A stretch of 64,000 nucleotides of DNA from Neorhizobium petrolearium (GTDB lineage: Bacteria > Pseudomonadota > Alphaproteobacteria > Rhizobiales > Rhizobiaceae): NCBI RefSeq assembly GCF_017873175.1, contig NZ_JAGGJW010000014.1, positions 1 through 64,000 of the forward strand. Reading direction: 5' to 3'. Below, in pieces: positions 1-8,243 of this stretch; positions within the stretch are counted from its first letter, which is position 1, and the number at the start of each line of letters is the position of its first letter. The notes under the pieces were generated by a model. That model did no database searches and had not been told where the DNA came from. It worked only from the letters and a program-made list of their open reading frames with translations. A program made the translations under genes and the position numbers.

Positions 1-309
1 GTAAGTCTAAAGAGCGTGCATGACACTCTCCCGCTCAGGAGGGACACGCCACAGTTCCCACAAACCCCGTCATCGCAGAGGGACCGGAGTCGCGGGCACA
101 AACCGCCGAACGGGGCGCTGAGAGGTGCTACCCAAAACTAAAATATAAGAGGCAGCTTTCAGCGCCCCGTCCGATCCTCGGGTTCAACCCGAGGAGAAAT
201 TCCGACCATCGCCAAGGGATGAGTCTGCCTTTCCCGATCCGCATCGTTATTTCTGGACAAAGCCTGACCTGTGACCTAACCAATCCCCGATACGACAAGG
301 AGAATGGTC
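1..309. other. 5' non-coding stretch with two tandem hairpins
   Basis: I find no convincing gene here. Two hairpins stand out. The first pairs 111-124 with 156-169 (14 pairs including one G-U) around an A-rich loop of about 31 nt. The second pairs 176-182 with 188-194 (7 perfect G+C-rich pairs) around a TTCAA loop. Neither is followed by a T-run, so neither is a plain intrinsic terminator. They could be the 3' end of an RNA starting before the window, or a structured leader of the dehydrogenase gene that follows. I do not recognise a known riboswitch class. Confidence 0.4.
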
Positions 310-1725
310 ATGGCGGTCAGGGACGTGAAGGCGGGCTTTCGCAACGAGGAAGGCATCGGCACGGTTCTCGGCATCCTCAAACAATCCTTCGGCGAACGGT
401 TCCAGACCGGCCAGTCCTTTCGCGAGCAGCATGCGCATACGACCACCTATCTGCCGGCCCAGCTTCCGGATGGCGTCGTCTTCGTCGAGAGTGCCGAGGA
501 TGTGAAGACGGTGGTGAAGACCTGCGCCGCCCATCGCGTGCCGATCATTCCCTTCGGCGTCGGATCGTCGCTGGAAGGTCAGGTCAACGCGCCGTCCGGC
601 GGGATTTCGATCGATTTCAGCCGCATGAACAGGGTGCTTCGCGTCAGCCCCGCCGATCTCGACGTGACGGTGGAGCCCGGCATCACCCGCGAGGAGCTGA
701 ATCGGGAACTGCGCGATACCGGCCTGTTCTTCCCGATCGATCCGGGCGCCAATGCGTCGATCGGCGGCATGGCAGCGACGCGCGCGTCGGGTACCAATGC
801 GGTGCGCTACGGCACGATGAAGGACAATGTCCTGTCGCTCACGATCGTCGCCGCCGATGGCGAGGAAATCCGCACCGCGCGGCGGGCCAGGAAATCGTCG
901 GCGGGCTATGATCTGACCCGGCTGTTTGTCGGCTCGGAAGGCACGCTCGGCGTCATCACGTCCATCACGCTTCGCCTGCAGGGCATTCCGGAAAAGATTG
1001 GCGGCGGGGTCTGCGCCTTCCCGAGTGTTGCGGCCGCCTGCGACGCGGTCATCATGACGATCCAGATGGGCATCCCGGTCGCCCGCATCGAGCTGCTCGA
1101 CGAGGTGCAGATGCGCGCCTGCAATGCCTATTCGAAGCTCTCCTATCCGGAAAAGCCGACGCTCTTCCTGGAATTCCACGGCACCGAGGAAACGGTGGCG
1201 CTGCAGTCGGCGCAGTTTTCCGAGATCGCCACGGAATGTGGCGGCGACGAGTTCCGCTGGACGGCGAACGCGGAGGAGCGCGCAAAGCTCTGGAATGCGC
1301 GGCACAATGCCTATTGGGCGAGCCGGGCGCTGGCGCCGGAGCTCGACGGCCTCTCAACCGATGTCTGCGTGCCGATCTCGCGGCTTGCCGAATGCGTGGC
1401 CGAGACGCAGGCGGATATCGTCGCCGAGGGGTTGCTTGCGCCGATCGTCGGTCATGCGGGCGACGGCAATTTCCACGTGCTTGTGCTTTTCGACGGCAAG
1501 GACCCCACCTCCGTCGAGAAGGTCGAGGGTTTCATCGAGCGCCTCAACCGTCGGGCGCTTGCCATGGACGGCACCTGCACCGGCGAACACGGCATCGGGC
1601 AGGGCAAGATGGCCTTTCTCGAAGAAGAGCTGGGCGGTGCGGTAGACCTGATGCGCTCCATCAAGAAGAGCCTCGATCCGGACAATATCTTTAATCCCGG
1701 CAACATCTTCCGTGCTGGCAAATGA
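310..1725 (+). CDS. FAD-linked oxidase, D-lactate dehydrogenase (cytochrome)/GlcD family
   Basis: This is a flavoprotein of the GlcD/Dld family, which oxidises D-lactate, glycolate or a related 2-hydroxy acid to the 2-oxo acid and passes electrons to the respiratory chain. The N-terminal half is a PCMH-type FAD-binding domain with the signature PFGVGSSLEGQ near residue 85 and the FVGSEGTLGVIT stretch near residue 210. The C-terminal FAD-oxidase domain contains GHAGDGNFH and ends with the family motif GEHGIGQGK followed by LDPDNIFNPGN. Its 471 residues are normal for the family. The ATG at 310 is preferred over 304 because AAGGAG at 297-302 is 7 nt before 310 and too close to 304. The exact substrate cannot be read from sequence. 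A large AsmA-like gene follows on the same strand after about 70 bp. Confidence 0.9.
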   Translation: MAVRDVKAGFRNEEGIGTVLGILKQSFGERFQTGQSFREQHAHTTTYLPAQLPDGVVFVESAEDVKTVVKTCAAHRVPIIPFGVGSSLEGQVNAPSGGISIDFSRMNRVLRVSPADLDVTVEPGITREELNRELRDTGLFFPIDPGANASIGGMAATRASGTNAVRYGTMKDNVLSLTIVAADGEEIRTARRARKSSAGYDLTRLFVGSEGTLGVITSITLRLQGIPEKIGGGVCAFPSVAAACDAVIMTIQMGIPVARIELLDEVQMRACNAYSKLSYPEKPTLFLEFHGTEETVALQSAQFSEIATECGGDEFRWTANAEERAKLWNARHNAYWASRALAPELDGLSTDVCVPISRLAECVAETQADIVAEGLLAPIVGHAGDGNFHVLVLFDGKDPTSVEKVEGFIERLNRRALAMDGTCTGEHGIGQGKMAFLEEELGGAVDLMRSIKKSLDPDNIFNPGNIFRAGK

Positions 1726-1797
1726 ACTCTTCCCGCAAGCTTGACTTGTCTGCCCACCCGATAAGACTAGTCTCATAGCGAGATCGGAGAAGCTGCG

Positions 1798-4700
1798 TTG
1801 TTTGGACGTATCCTGCTGGCCTTGAGCGGATTGGTGGTGGTGGCGCTGTTCACGGCGCTGCTTGCACCGTTTTTTGTCGACTGGTCGAGCTTTCGCGTCG
1901 GTTTCGAGGAACAGGCAAGCCGCATCCTTGGGAAAAAGGTTTCCGTCCACGGGGCGGTCGATGCGCGTATACTGCCATTTCCATCCGTTACCCTTCACGA
2001 TGTTCGGGTCGGCATGGATACGGATGGTCAGCCGCTGGTGCAGGTGGCGCGCTTTTCGATGGACATGGAGCTTGCACCCTTCCTCTCCGGCGAAGCGCGC
2101 ATCTTCGATATGCGCATCGAGGAACCGAAGGCACGCATCCGGGTCCTGAAGGACGGCACGCTTGACTGGATGCGCGGCAGCCAGGCGGCGATCCCCACTC
2201 GCGTCGTCGTCATCGAGGATGTGCATGTCAGCGGCGGCGAGATCGACCTCATCGACGAACAATCCGGCCAGTCACGGCAGATTACCGGCCTCTCGGGCGA
2301 TTTTTCCGCCGCGTCCCTCCGCGGGCCCTGGCGTGGCGAGGGCGATGCGACGCTCGACGGATATGCGGCGAGGTTCAATCTTTCAAGCGGCGCGGCCGAC
2401 ACCGATGCCAGGCGGCTGCCGCTGCGCTTCAGGCTTTGGCCGGAGGCCCAGCCCATCGAGGTGGGCCTCGATGGGGAGCTCACACTGGCCGAGGACAAGC
2501 CGGCCTACAACGGCAATTTCACCCTCGACGTCCTGCAGGAGGAAGATGACACCGAGCCGGTCGAAGCGCCGCCACCCGGGCCGCGGGTGAAGGGCGGTTT
2601 TGAGCTGACCAACGAGCGTATCCGTATTCCGCAATATCGGGTGGAGATCGGCGCGACTGATAACCCTTACGTCGTGACCGGCGAGGCAACGCTCGATACC
2701 GGCGAGAAGCCGGAATTCCTGCTGACCGCCGAAGGCCAGCAGATCGACGTGAACCGCCTGGGCGAGGGGGGGCGGGCCAAGACCGGCCGCGATCCTGCTG
2801 TTTCGGCGCAGCGACGCATCAATAATTTCATCCGCATGGCCGCCTCCATCCCCATTCCGCAGGTCCCCGGCCGGGCGAGCCTCAGGCTACCGGCTATCGT
2901 CGCCAACGACACGACGATCCGCGACATCAAGCTCGACATCCGTCCTGCCGGACAGGGCTGGGCGGTCGATAACGTGGTGGCGACCCTGCCGGGCCGCACG
3001 CAGTTCGAAGCCAAGGGCAGCCTCCTCCTGCGCGACCGGGTTTCCTTCGTCGGCGACATGCTGGTCGCCTCCAACCAACCATCCGGTCTTGCCGACTGGT
3101 TATCCGGACGGGTGGCGCCCGAAATCCGCCAGCTCCGGTCGGCGGGTTTTTCCGCAAGGGTCAATCTGACGCCCGAGATGCAGCGTTTCGACAACCTCGA
3201 GCTTGCGATCGGTGCGGCGACGCTCAAGGGGCGGCTGGAGCGCCAGTCGCCGCAGGGGCACGCTCCAAACCTCTCGGTGAGCCTTGCCGGCAACGAGATC
3301 GATATCGACGCCATGCGGGCGCTCGCCTCGCTGCTGACCGGCGACGATGCGGGCCAGGACGTGCTCGACCACCATATCGCGGCGACGCTGAGGGCCGATC
3401 GGTTCACGGCGTTCGGCGTCGCGGCCGACAAGGTCGACACCGCCTTCACCATGGCCGGCGGCGTGTTCTCGCTGGAGCGGCTTGCGGTCGGCAACATCGA
3501 GGGCGCCACGATCTCTGCCGTGGGCAAGGTGGAAGGCTCGCTGCTTTCCTATGCCGGCAGCGGGACCTTGAACCTCCGCTCGGACGATCCGACGGCATTT
3601 CTGACCATGCTGCGCGACCGGTTGCCGTCGCATCCGGTTTTGCAGCGGCTGGCGCGCAATGCCTCCTGGTTTGCGAATACGGACCTGTCCGCCGACCTGA
3701 AGGTCGGGGGAAATGTCGCCGGCATGGAGATCGCCCTCAAGGGCGAGGCGAACGGCAGCGAGGTGAATGCCGATCTGACGCTGCCGGGCCTGTTCGACCT
3801 GACGGGCAGCGATAACATGTCGCTGAACGCGTCCCTCGATAACCCCGACTCGCGGATTCTTCTGGGTCAGGCGGGTCTTGATCCCCTGCCTTTCGACGGA
3901 GATGGCGCGGGCCGGCTCGCACTCAACCTTCGGCAGAGTTCGGCAGACCGGGCAGACGCGGATCTGTCGTTCAGGACCGGCAGGACGACCTTCGAGATGA
4001 AGGGGGACCTGAATATCCACAACGAGGGTTTCGGCGAAGGCGCCGGTCACGTGACGCTGAAAAGCGATGATCTCGAACCCTATCTTCTGATGAACGGCAT
4101 CGGATTGCCGCAATTCGGAACCGGCCTGCCGGTTACACTCGAAGCCGATGTCAGGATGACGTCAGACGGGGTGGAGGTCGCCGGTCTTCGAGGCACGTCG
4201 GCTGGCAACGATTTCACAGGCGATATCGCCATTGACCGGAAAGCGCCGGGCATGCCGGCGACGGGATCGCTCGACATCGATACCCTGGATCTTGCCTGGC
4301 TTGGGGAGGCGGTCTTCGGTCCGGTCGGCGATCCTCAGAATGGCGCCTTTTCCTCAAAACCGCTGAGCCGGCCGATCTTCGGCGACCTGGATGCTGCGCT
4401 CGATCTCAGGGCGAAAGCGTTCCGCACGGATGGCTTCGGCAGCATCACTGATTTCTCGGCCAGAATCACCCATCGCGCAGGTGGTGTCATCATCGAGAAC
4501 GGCCTCGGCCACTGGCAGGGCGGCAAACTGGCCGGTCGCCTGATGATGTCGAACGGTGACGGTAACGGGCTTCTGCAAGTGCAGCTTGCGGCCGAAAGTA
4601 CCGATCTTGCGCCGCTCGTCTGGAAGGCCGGGGGCAAGCCGGTTGCCACCGGTCAACTCGATTTCGACATTTCCGCCGAATCGACCGGCAAGACCGTCGC

Positions 4701-5499
4701 CGAATTGCTCGATGCCGTCAGCGGCTCGGCCGAGTTGCGGCTCAAGGGAGTGGCCGTCGCGGGGATCAATCCCGACGCGCTCAAACCCTTGATGACGGCG
4801 GCGGACAAACTTGGCGGCGAGGTGACGGAGGAGAAGATCCGGCCGCTTGTTGCCGGTCTCGTGCATCAGGGCCGTGCTGAGATCGGCGATCTGACGATTC
4901 CCGTCACGATCACGGCGGGTGAGGCGCGGGCGCAGAATATCTCTGCTGCGGTTGGTACGACGAAACTTTCCGGCGAGGGACGCTTCGATCTTCTCGAGGA
5001 CGGCATGACCGCCGATCTCGCCGTCACCTACGATGCCGGCGAGGAAGGGCTTGCCGGCGGCGATCCGACCGTCCGGCTCGGCTATTCGGGTGACCTTGCC
5101 AAGCCCACGCAACACATCGATGTTGGGGCGATGACCAATTTCCTGTCGCAGCGGGCCTTCGAGCAGGAGCGGCGGCGGGTCGAGGCGCTGCAGGCGAGCG
5201 TGCTGGAAAAACAGCGCCTGCGCCGCGAGGTGGCGCTTTACAATTTCCAGGCGGTCGAGCGGCAGGCGGCACGCGAGAAGGCGGAAGCGGAGGAGCGGGC
5301 GCGCCGCGAAGCCGAAGAGGTCGAGCGCCAGCGTCAGGCTCAGGCCGCTGCTGCTGCAGCCCGTGCCGCCGAAGAAGAACGCCAGCGGCAGATCGGCCAG
5401 CCGCAACTCATCGTGCCCCCGACCGACAATATCCTCCGGCAGGAGCCACTGGTCATCCCGCCGGCGGACGTGCCTGGCCTTCCGGGTGTCCAGCGCTGA
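1798..5499 (+). CDS. AsmA-family inner membrane protein
   Basis: This long protein (1233 residues) has one N-terminal membrane anchor (about residues 5-25) followed by a large periplasmic beta-rich region with the AsmA pattern: an opening segment ending in ARILPFPSVTLHDVRVG, then a C-terminal AsmA domain (about residues 930-1120). AsmA/TamB-like proteins are thought to bridge the envelope and affect outer-membrane lipid and protein assembly. The last 120 residues are unusual: an Arg/Glu/Ala-rich coiled-coil (about 1135-1200) and a short Pro-rich tail. The start is TTG, with GGAGA about 7 nt upstream and no better in-frame codon. A 10-bp palindrome, AGACTAGTCT, lies at 1764-1773. It converges on the ribbon-helix-helix gene. 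Confidence 0.85.
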   Translation: MFGRILLALSGLVVVALFTALLAPFFVDWSSFRVGFEEQASRILGKKVSVHGAVDARILPFPSVTLHDVRVGMDTDGQPLVQVARFSMDMELAPFLSGEARIFDMRIEEPKARIRVLKDGTLDWMRGSQAAIPTRVVVIEDVHVSGGEIDLIDEQSGQSRQITGLSGDFSAASLRGPWRGEGDATLDGYAARFNLSSGAADTDARRLPLRFRLWPEAQPIEVGLDGELTLAEDKPAYNGNFTLDVLQEEDDTEPVEAPPPGPRVKGGFELTNERIRIPQYRVEIGATDNPYVVTGEATLDTGEKPEFLLTAEGQQIDVNRLGEGGRAKTGRDPAVSAQRRINNFIRMAASIPIPQVPGRASLRLPAIVANDTTIRDIKLDIRPAGQGWAVDNVVATLPGRTQFEAKGSLLLRDRVSFVGDMLVASNQPSGLADWLSGRVAPEIRQLRSAGFSARVNLTPEMQRFDNLELAIGAATLKGRLERQSPQGHAPNLSVSLAGNEIDIDAMRALASLLTGDDAGQDVLDHHIAATLRADRFTAFGVAADKVDTAFTMAGGVFSLERLAVGNIEGATISAVGKVEGSLLSYAGSGTLNLRSDDPTAFLTMLRDRLPSHPVLQRLARNASWFANTDLSADLKVGGNVAGMEIALKGEANGSEVNADLTLPGLFDLTGSDNMSLNASLDNPDSRILLGQAGLDPLPFDGDGAGRLALNLRQSSADRADADLSFRTGRTTFEMKGDLNIHNEGFGEGAGHVTLKSDDLEPYLLMNGIGLPQFGTGLPVTLEADVRMTSDGVEVAGLRGTSAGNDFTGDIAIDRKAPGMPATGSLDIDTLDLAWLGEAVFGPVGDPQNGAFSSKPLSRPIFGDLDAALDLRAKAFRTDGFGSITDFSARITHRAGGVIIENGLGHWQGGKLAGRLMMSNGDGNGLLQVQLAAESTDLAPLVWKAGGKPVATGQLDFDISAESTGKTVAELLDAVSGSAELRLKGVAVAGINPDALKPLMTAADKLGGEVTEEKIRPLVAGLVHQGRAEIGDLTIPVTITAGEARAQNISAAVGTTKLSGEGRFDLLEDGMTADLAVTYDAGEEGLAGGDPTVRLGYSGDLAKPTQHIDVGAMTNFLSQRAFEQERRRVEALQASVLEKQRLRREVALYNFQAVERQAAREKAEAEERARREAEEVERQRQAQAAAAAARAAEEERQRQIGQPQLIVPPTDNILRQEPLVIPPADVPGLPGVQR

Positions 5500-5510
5500 A
5501 CCCGCAGCGT

Positions 5511-5726
5511 TTATACCGTCTTCTTCTTGAGCCAGGTGAGCACATGCACGCGCAACGCCGAGGACAGATTGCTGTCGGGCGAGCGCAGGTCGTCGATTTC
5601 GGCAATCAGGCTCGCAAGGCTGATTTTGCGCTGGGCAGCGATCGTCTTCAGTTCGAGCCAGAATTCGTCTTCGAGGGAAAAACTGGTGCGATGACCGTGA
5701 AGCGTCGCGGAATGTTTGCGGATCAC
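5511..5726 (-). CDS. Small ribbon-helix-helix (RHH_4-type) protein
   Basis: This 71-residue protein matches the ribbon-helix-helix family seen beside DUF4169 and SspB genes in alphaproteobacteria. After HSATLHGHRTSFSLEDEFW, the basic beta-strand and the two helices (ELKTIAAQRKISLASLIAEI) give the MetJ/Arc fold, and the tail is basic (WLKKK). It probably dimerises and binds DNA, but its targets are not known from sequence. A CtrA-type box lies 84 bp before its start. The gene is transcribed away from DUF4169 and SspB but on the same strand, about 115 bp downstream of the DUF4169 stop, and it converges on the AsmA gene with an 11-bp gap. Confidence 0.8.
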   Translation of the reverse strand: MIRKHSATLHGHRTSFSLEDEFWLELKTIAAQRKISLASLIAEIDDLRSPDSNLSSALRVHVLTWLKKKTV

Positions 5727-5809
5727 GAAACTCTCCGGGACAGGTGAGAAAAGTCGGGCTTATTCAAACTGTTACGCCCTTGGCGTCAAGCAGCCCGATA
5801 GTGGGTGGG

Positions 5810-5824
5810 TTAACCACGCATTAA
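5810..5824. promoter_or_regulatory. Perfect CtrA-type box
   Basis: The sequence TTAA-CCACGCA-TTAA, followed by C, matches the full TTAA-N7-TTAAC binding site of the cell-cycle regulator CtrA. It sits between the DUF4169 stop and the RHH start codon, 84 bp upstream of the latter. CtrA control of the RHH gene is inferred. Confidence 0.55.
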
Positions 5825-5841
5825 CGTTGTGCCCCAAAGGT

Positions 5842-6045
5842 TCAATCGTCCTGACGTCCCTCGTGCGGCTTTTCCAGCCGGCCCTGGTCGAGTGCCTTCC
5901 CGGCCTTCTCGTTGCGTGCCCCTGTCAGGGATTTTTCCGCTTTCGTTCGGCCGAAGGTGATGCGGTTCTGCTCCGCTTCCTTCTCCTTTTCGAGCCGGGC
6001 CTTGCCCTTGCGGAACTGGCGCAGATTAACGATCTCGGCGCTCAT
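5842..6045 (-). CDS. DUF4169 family protein
   Basis: This is a 67-residue, highly charged, helix-prone protein. The opening EIVNLRQFRKGKAR and the central EAEQNRITFGRTKAEK are the marks of DUF4169, a family limited to alphaproteobacteria and usually found just after sspB. Its function is unknown. It starts 17 nt downstream of the sspB stop with a GGAGG-like site before the ATG, so it is very probably co-transcribed and translated from the sspB message. Confidence 0.8.
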   Translation of the reverse strand: MSAEIVNLRQFRKGKARLEKEKEAEQNRITFGRTKAEKSLTGARNEKAGKALDQGRLEKPHEGRQDD

Positions 6046-6062
6046 GATGCGGCGCCTCCGCG

Positions 6063-6575
6063 CTACTGTTTCTTGCGGAAGGAATCCAGCGACACGACCG
6101 AACCGGGCTTCTTTTCCTCGTCGGTCTTGCTCTTGGTCTCGGTTTCGGCAGGTTTCGAGGTGGCTTCGACCGGAATGGCAGTGATCTCGGCGGAGGAATT
6201 GTCGTCCTCGTCGGCAAGCGGCACTTCGAATTCCAGTTCGAAATTCACCGACGGATCATAAAAGCCGCGGATGGCGTTGAAGGGGATGACCAGGCGCTCC
6301 GGCGTGTCGGAGAAGGAGAGGCCGACCTCGAATTGGGTTTCGGTGATCTTGAGATCCCAGAACTGATGCTGGATGACGATGGTCATCTGCTCGGGATATT
6401 TCGCCTTCAGGTGCTGGGAAATGCGCACACCCGGCGCGCCGGTCAGGAATGTGATGAAGAAATGATGATCGCCCGGCAGCCGGCCGGTGGCCGCGACTTC
6501 GGACAAAACCTTACGGATGACGCCACGCAGAGCGTCTTGCGCCAGAATGTCGTAACGGATGTGATCCTGCCCCAT
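6063..6575 (-). CDS. sspB: SspB, ClpXP adaptor for ssrA-tagged proteins (alpha type)
   Basis: SspB binds the ssrA tag and hands tagged polypeptides to the ClpXP protease. The protein opens with the alpha-SspB signature (DHIRYDILAQDALRGVIRKVL), has the SspB core to about residue 130, and then an acidic and Ser/Glu-rich linker ending in a conserved short C-terminal peptide (VVSLDSFRKKQ) of the kind that tethers SspB to the ClpX N-domain. The ATG at 6575 is chosen because AGGA precedes it closely and it aligns with the usual start. A GTG 18 nt upstream is possible but less likely. It lies about 100 bp downstream of the tmRNA gene on the same strand, so tag and tag-reader are neighbours. Confidence 0.92.
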   Translation of the reverse strand: MGQDHIRYDILAQDALRGVIRKVLSEVAATGRLPGDHHFFITFLTGAPGVRISQHLKAKYPEQMTIVIQHQFWDLKITETQFEVGLSFSDTPERLVIPFNAIRGFYDPSVNFELEFEVPLADEDDNSSAEITAIPVEATSKPAETETKSKTDEEKKPGSVVSLDSFRKKQ

Positions 6576-6679
6576 GCGGTCCTGTCTTTCCACTTGTCTC
6601 GTCTTTTAGTCAGACGTGTTATGCCATGCCGGTCGGGCGCGGGGAAGCCCATCGCTCTCCGAGTCAGACCAATAGTATT

Positions 6680-7050
6680 CGACTGAGGCAGGAAGGTGAA
6701 GGCTTCTGTTGCCAGGTGCCTTCGGACCCCGCCTTACGGTGCTAACCGCAAGGGCTTAAAGCGGAATTCCCGCACCGCCATTAGGCAGCGAGAGCATATT
6801 CCTTAGCGTTGTTGTCGTTTGCAACTACACTTTTTGACCCGATAACGGTGGTATCATGCCGAGCAAAAGTTCGATCTTTACACCCTTGTCGATCCTATTT
6901 CGCCCCCATCAAAAGCCGGTCTTCTTCGACTGACCGGTTTTTGGTGGAGGCGCCGGGTACCGCCCCCGGGTCCAATAGGTTTATTACACCGACCGTTTAT
7001 TGCCATAGCCGGACAGGTGTCCGGCAATCCCCATATAGGCATTTCCCTCG
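6680..7050 (-). ncRNA. ssrA: tmRNA, circularly permuted two-piece form
   Basis: On the minus strand, 6822-6781 reads as a tag reading frame ANDNNAKEYALAA followed by TAA, the typical alphaproteobacterial tmRNA tag. Upstream in the transcript is the acceptor piece, ending in CGCCTCC plus ACCA with the CCA at 6944-6942. After an internal spacer of about 34 nt that itself folds, the coding piece begins at 6907 with GGGGGCG, which pairs with CGCCTCC to make the acceptor stem. This is the permuted gene order (3' tRNA-like part first, then the tag part) that is processed to two RNAs in this class. The tag-side pseudoknot region follows down to about 6680. Outer ends are approximate. The RNA rescues stalled ribosomes and marks the product for ClpXP. 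Confidence 0.95.
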
Positions 7051-7197
7051 TGCATGAAAAGGGGGCGCGCAATAGCTTGCGGCTATTTCCGGCTGGCCAA
7101 GAGGCTGGCTGGGGGATAGTTAGTCGAGGCGTCTTTAGAAGGCGCAGACAGCGCGATCAAATCTGTGTGGCGCGATAGTGTCTGAGGAGGCAATGCC

Positions 7198-8091
7198 ATG
7201 GGCAAGCGAATTGTATTCACCGGCGGCAGCGGCAAGGCGGGGCGGCATGTCGTGCCCTATCTTCTCGACCAGGGGCATGAAGTCCTCAATCTCGATCTGG
7301 TGCCGCTCGATCATCCCGGCGTCAACACGCTGATCACCGACCTGACCGACAGCGGTGAAGCGTTCAACGCGCTTTCCATGCATTTCGGCTTTCAGGGACT
7401 TGCGAGCGGAAAGGGCCCGGCGCCGGTCGACGCGGTGGTGCATTTTGCCGCCGTGCCGCGCATCCTCATGCGGCCGGACAATACGACATTCGCCGCCAAT
7501 ACGGTCTCGACCTACAACGTCATCGAAGCGGCGATGAAACTCGGCATCCGCAAGGTGATCATCGCCTCCAGCGAGACGACCTATGGCGTCTGCTTCGCCG
7601 AGGGGGACAAGGACTATCGTTCATTCCCGCTGACCGAGAACTACGACGTCGATCCGATGGACAGCTACGGGCTTTCCAAGGTGGTCAACGAGAAGACGGC
7701 GCGCGCCTTCGCCATGCGCTTCGGCGCCGATATCTATGCGCTCAGGATCGGCAATGTGATTTCGCCGGAAGACTATGCACGCTTTCCCGCCTTCCTTGCC
7801 GACCCGCCGTCGCGCAAGCGCAATGCGTGGAGCTATATCGACGCTCGCGACCTCGGCCAGATCGTGCATCTCGGCGTCGAAAAGGACGGACTGGGCTTCC
7901 AGGTCTTCAATGCCGTCAACGACACGATCACGGCCTACGAACCGACCCGGCCGTTCCTCGAAAAATGGGCACCCGGGACGCCGATCACCGGGGAGATCGG
8001 TGAGTTCGAAGCCCCGATCAGCAACCGCAAGATCCGCGAAGTCCTTGGTTTTTCCGAGGAGCATAACTGGCGGAACTACGTGTCCCGGTAA
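7198..8091 (+). CDS. NAD(P)-dependent epimerase/dehydratase (extended SDR)
   Basis: This is an extended short-chain dehydrogenase. It has the N-terminal nucleotide-binding motif TGGSGKAG (residues 8-15), the HFAAVP segment, a serine in IIASSETTYG and the catalytic YGLSK (Tyr-x-x-x-Lys, about residue 160). Family members act on nucleotide sugars, uronates or related substrates; the actual substrate cannot be read here. The length of 297 residues is normal. A strong GGAGG precedes the ATG. It is transcribed divergently from ssrA and is followed by thyA after about 150 bp. Confidence 0.82.
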   Translation: MGKRIVFTGGSGKAGRHVVPYLLDQGHEVLNLDLVPLDHPGVNTLITDLTDSGEAFNALSMHFGFQGLASGKGPAPVDAVVHFAAVPRILMRPDNTTFAANTVSTYNVIEAAMKLGIRKVIIASSETTYGVCFAEGDKDYRSFPLTENYDVDPMDSYGLSKVVNEKTARAFAMRFGADIYALRIGNVISPEDYARFPAFLADPPSRKRNAWSYIDARDLGQIVHLGVEKDGLGFQVFNAVNDTITAYEPTRPFLEKWAPGTPITGEIGEFEAPISNRKIREVLGFSEEHNWRNYVSR

Positions 8092-8095
8092 GCTG

Positions 8096-8112
8096 CCCGG
8101 CAAAATGCCGGG
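8096..8112 (+). terminator. Short GC hairpin after the SDR gene
   Basis: CCCGGC and GCCGGG flank AAAAT a few bases after the SDR stop. There is no T-run, so it is at best a weak or Rho-assisted terminator. Confidence 0.3.
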
Positions 8113-8243
8113 GAAAGCCGCTGCCACGAGATTGGCCGGGCTGTGGTGTGCTATTATTGAAATCCATAAAAAGGAATCGGCGGTCCTGCCTGTCTTGCGC
8201 GCACGAGGCGCATGGCGGCGGAACTTCGCGGAGGGACATCGCC

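Noticed and set aside
176..194. T-arm-like sequence with TTCAA loop, possible tRNA or tmRNA end
   Set aside because: The stem is 7 bp with a 5-nt loop, the G53-C61 geometry fails, and no acceptor stem or CCA lies near.
1764..1773. AGACTAGTCT palindrome before the AsmA gene
   Set aside because: Short and without a matching regulator; not listed as an operator.
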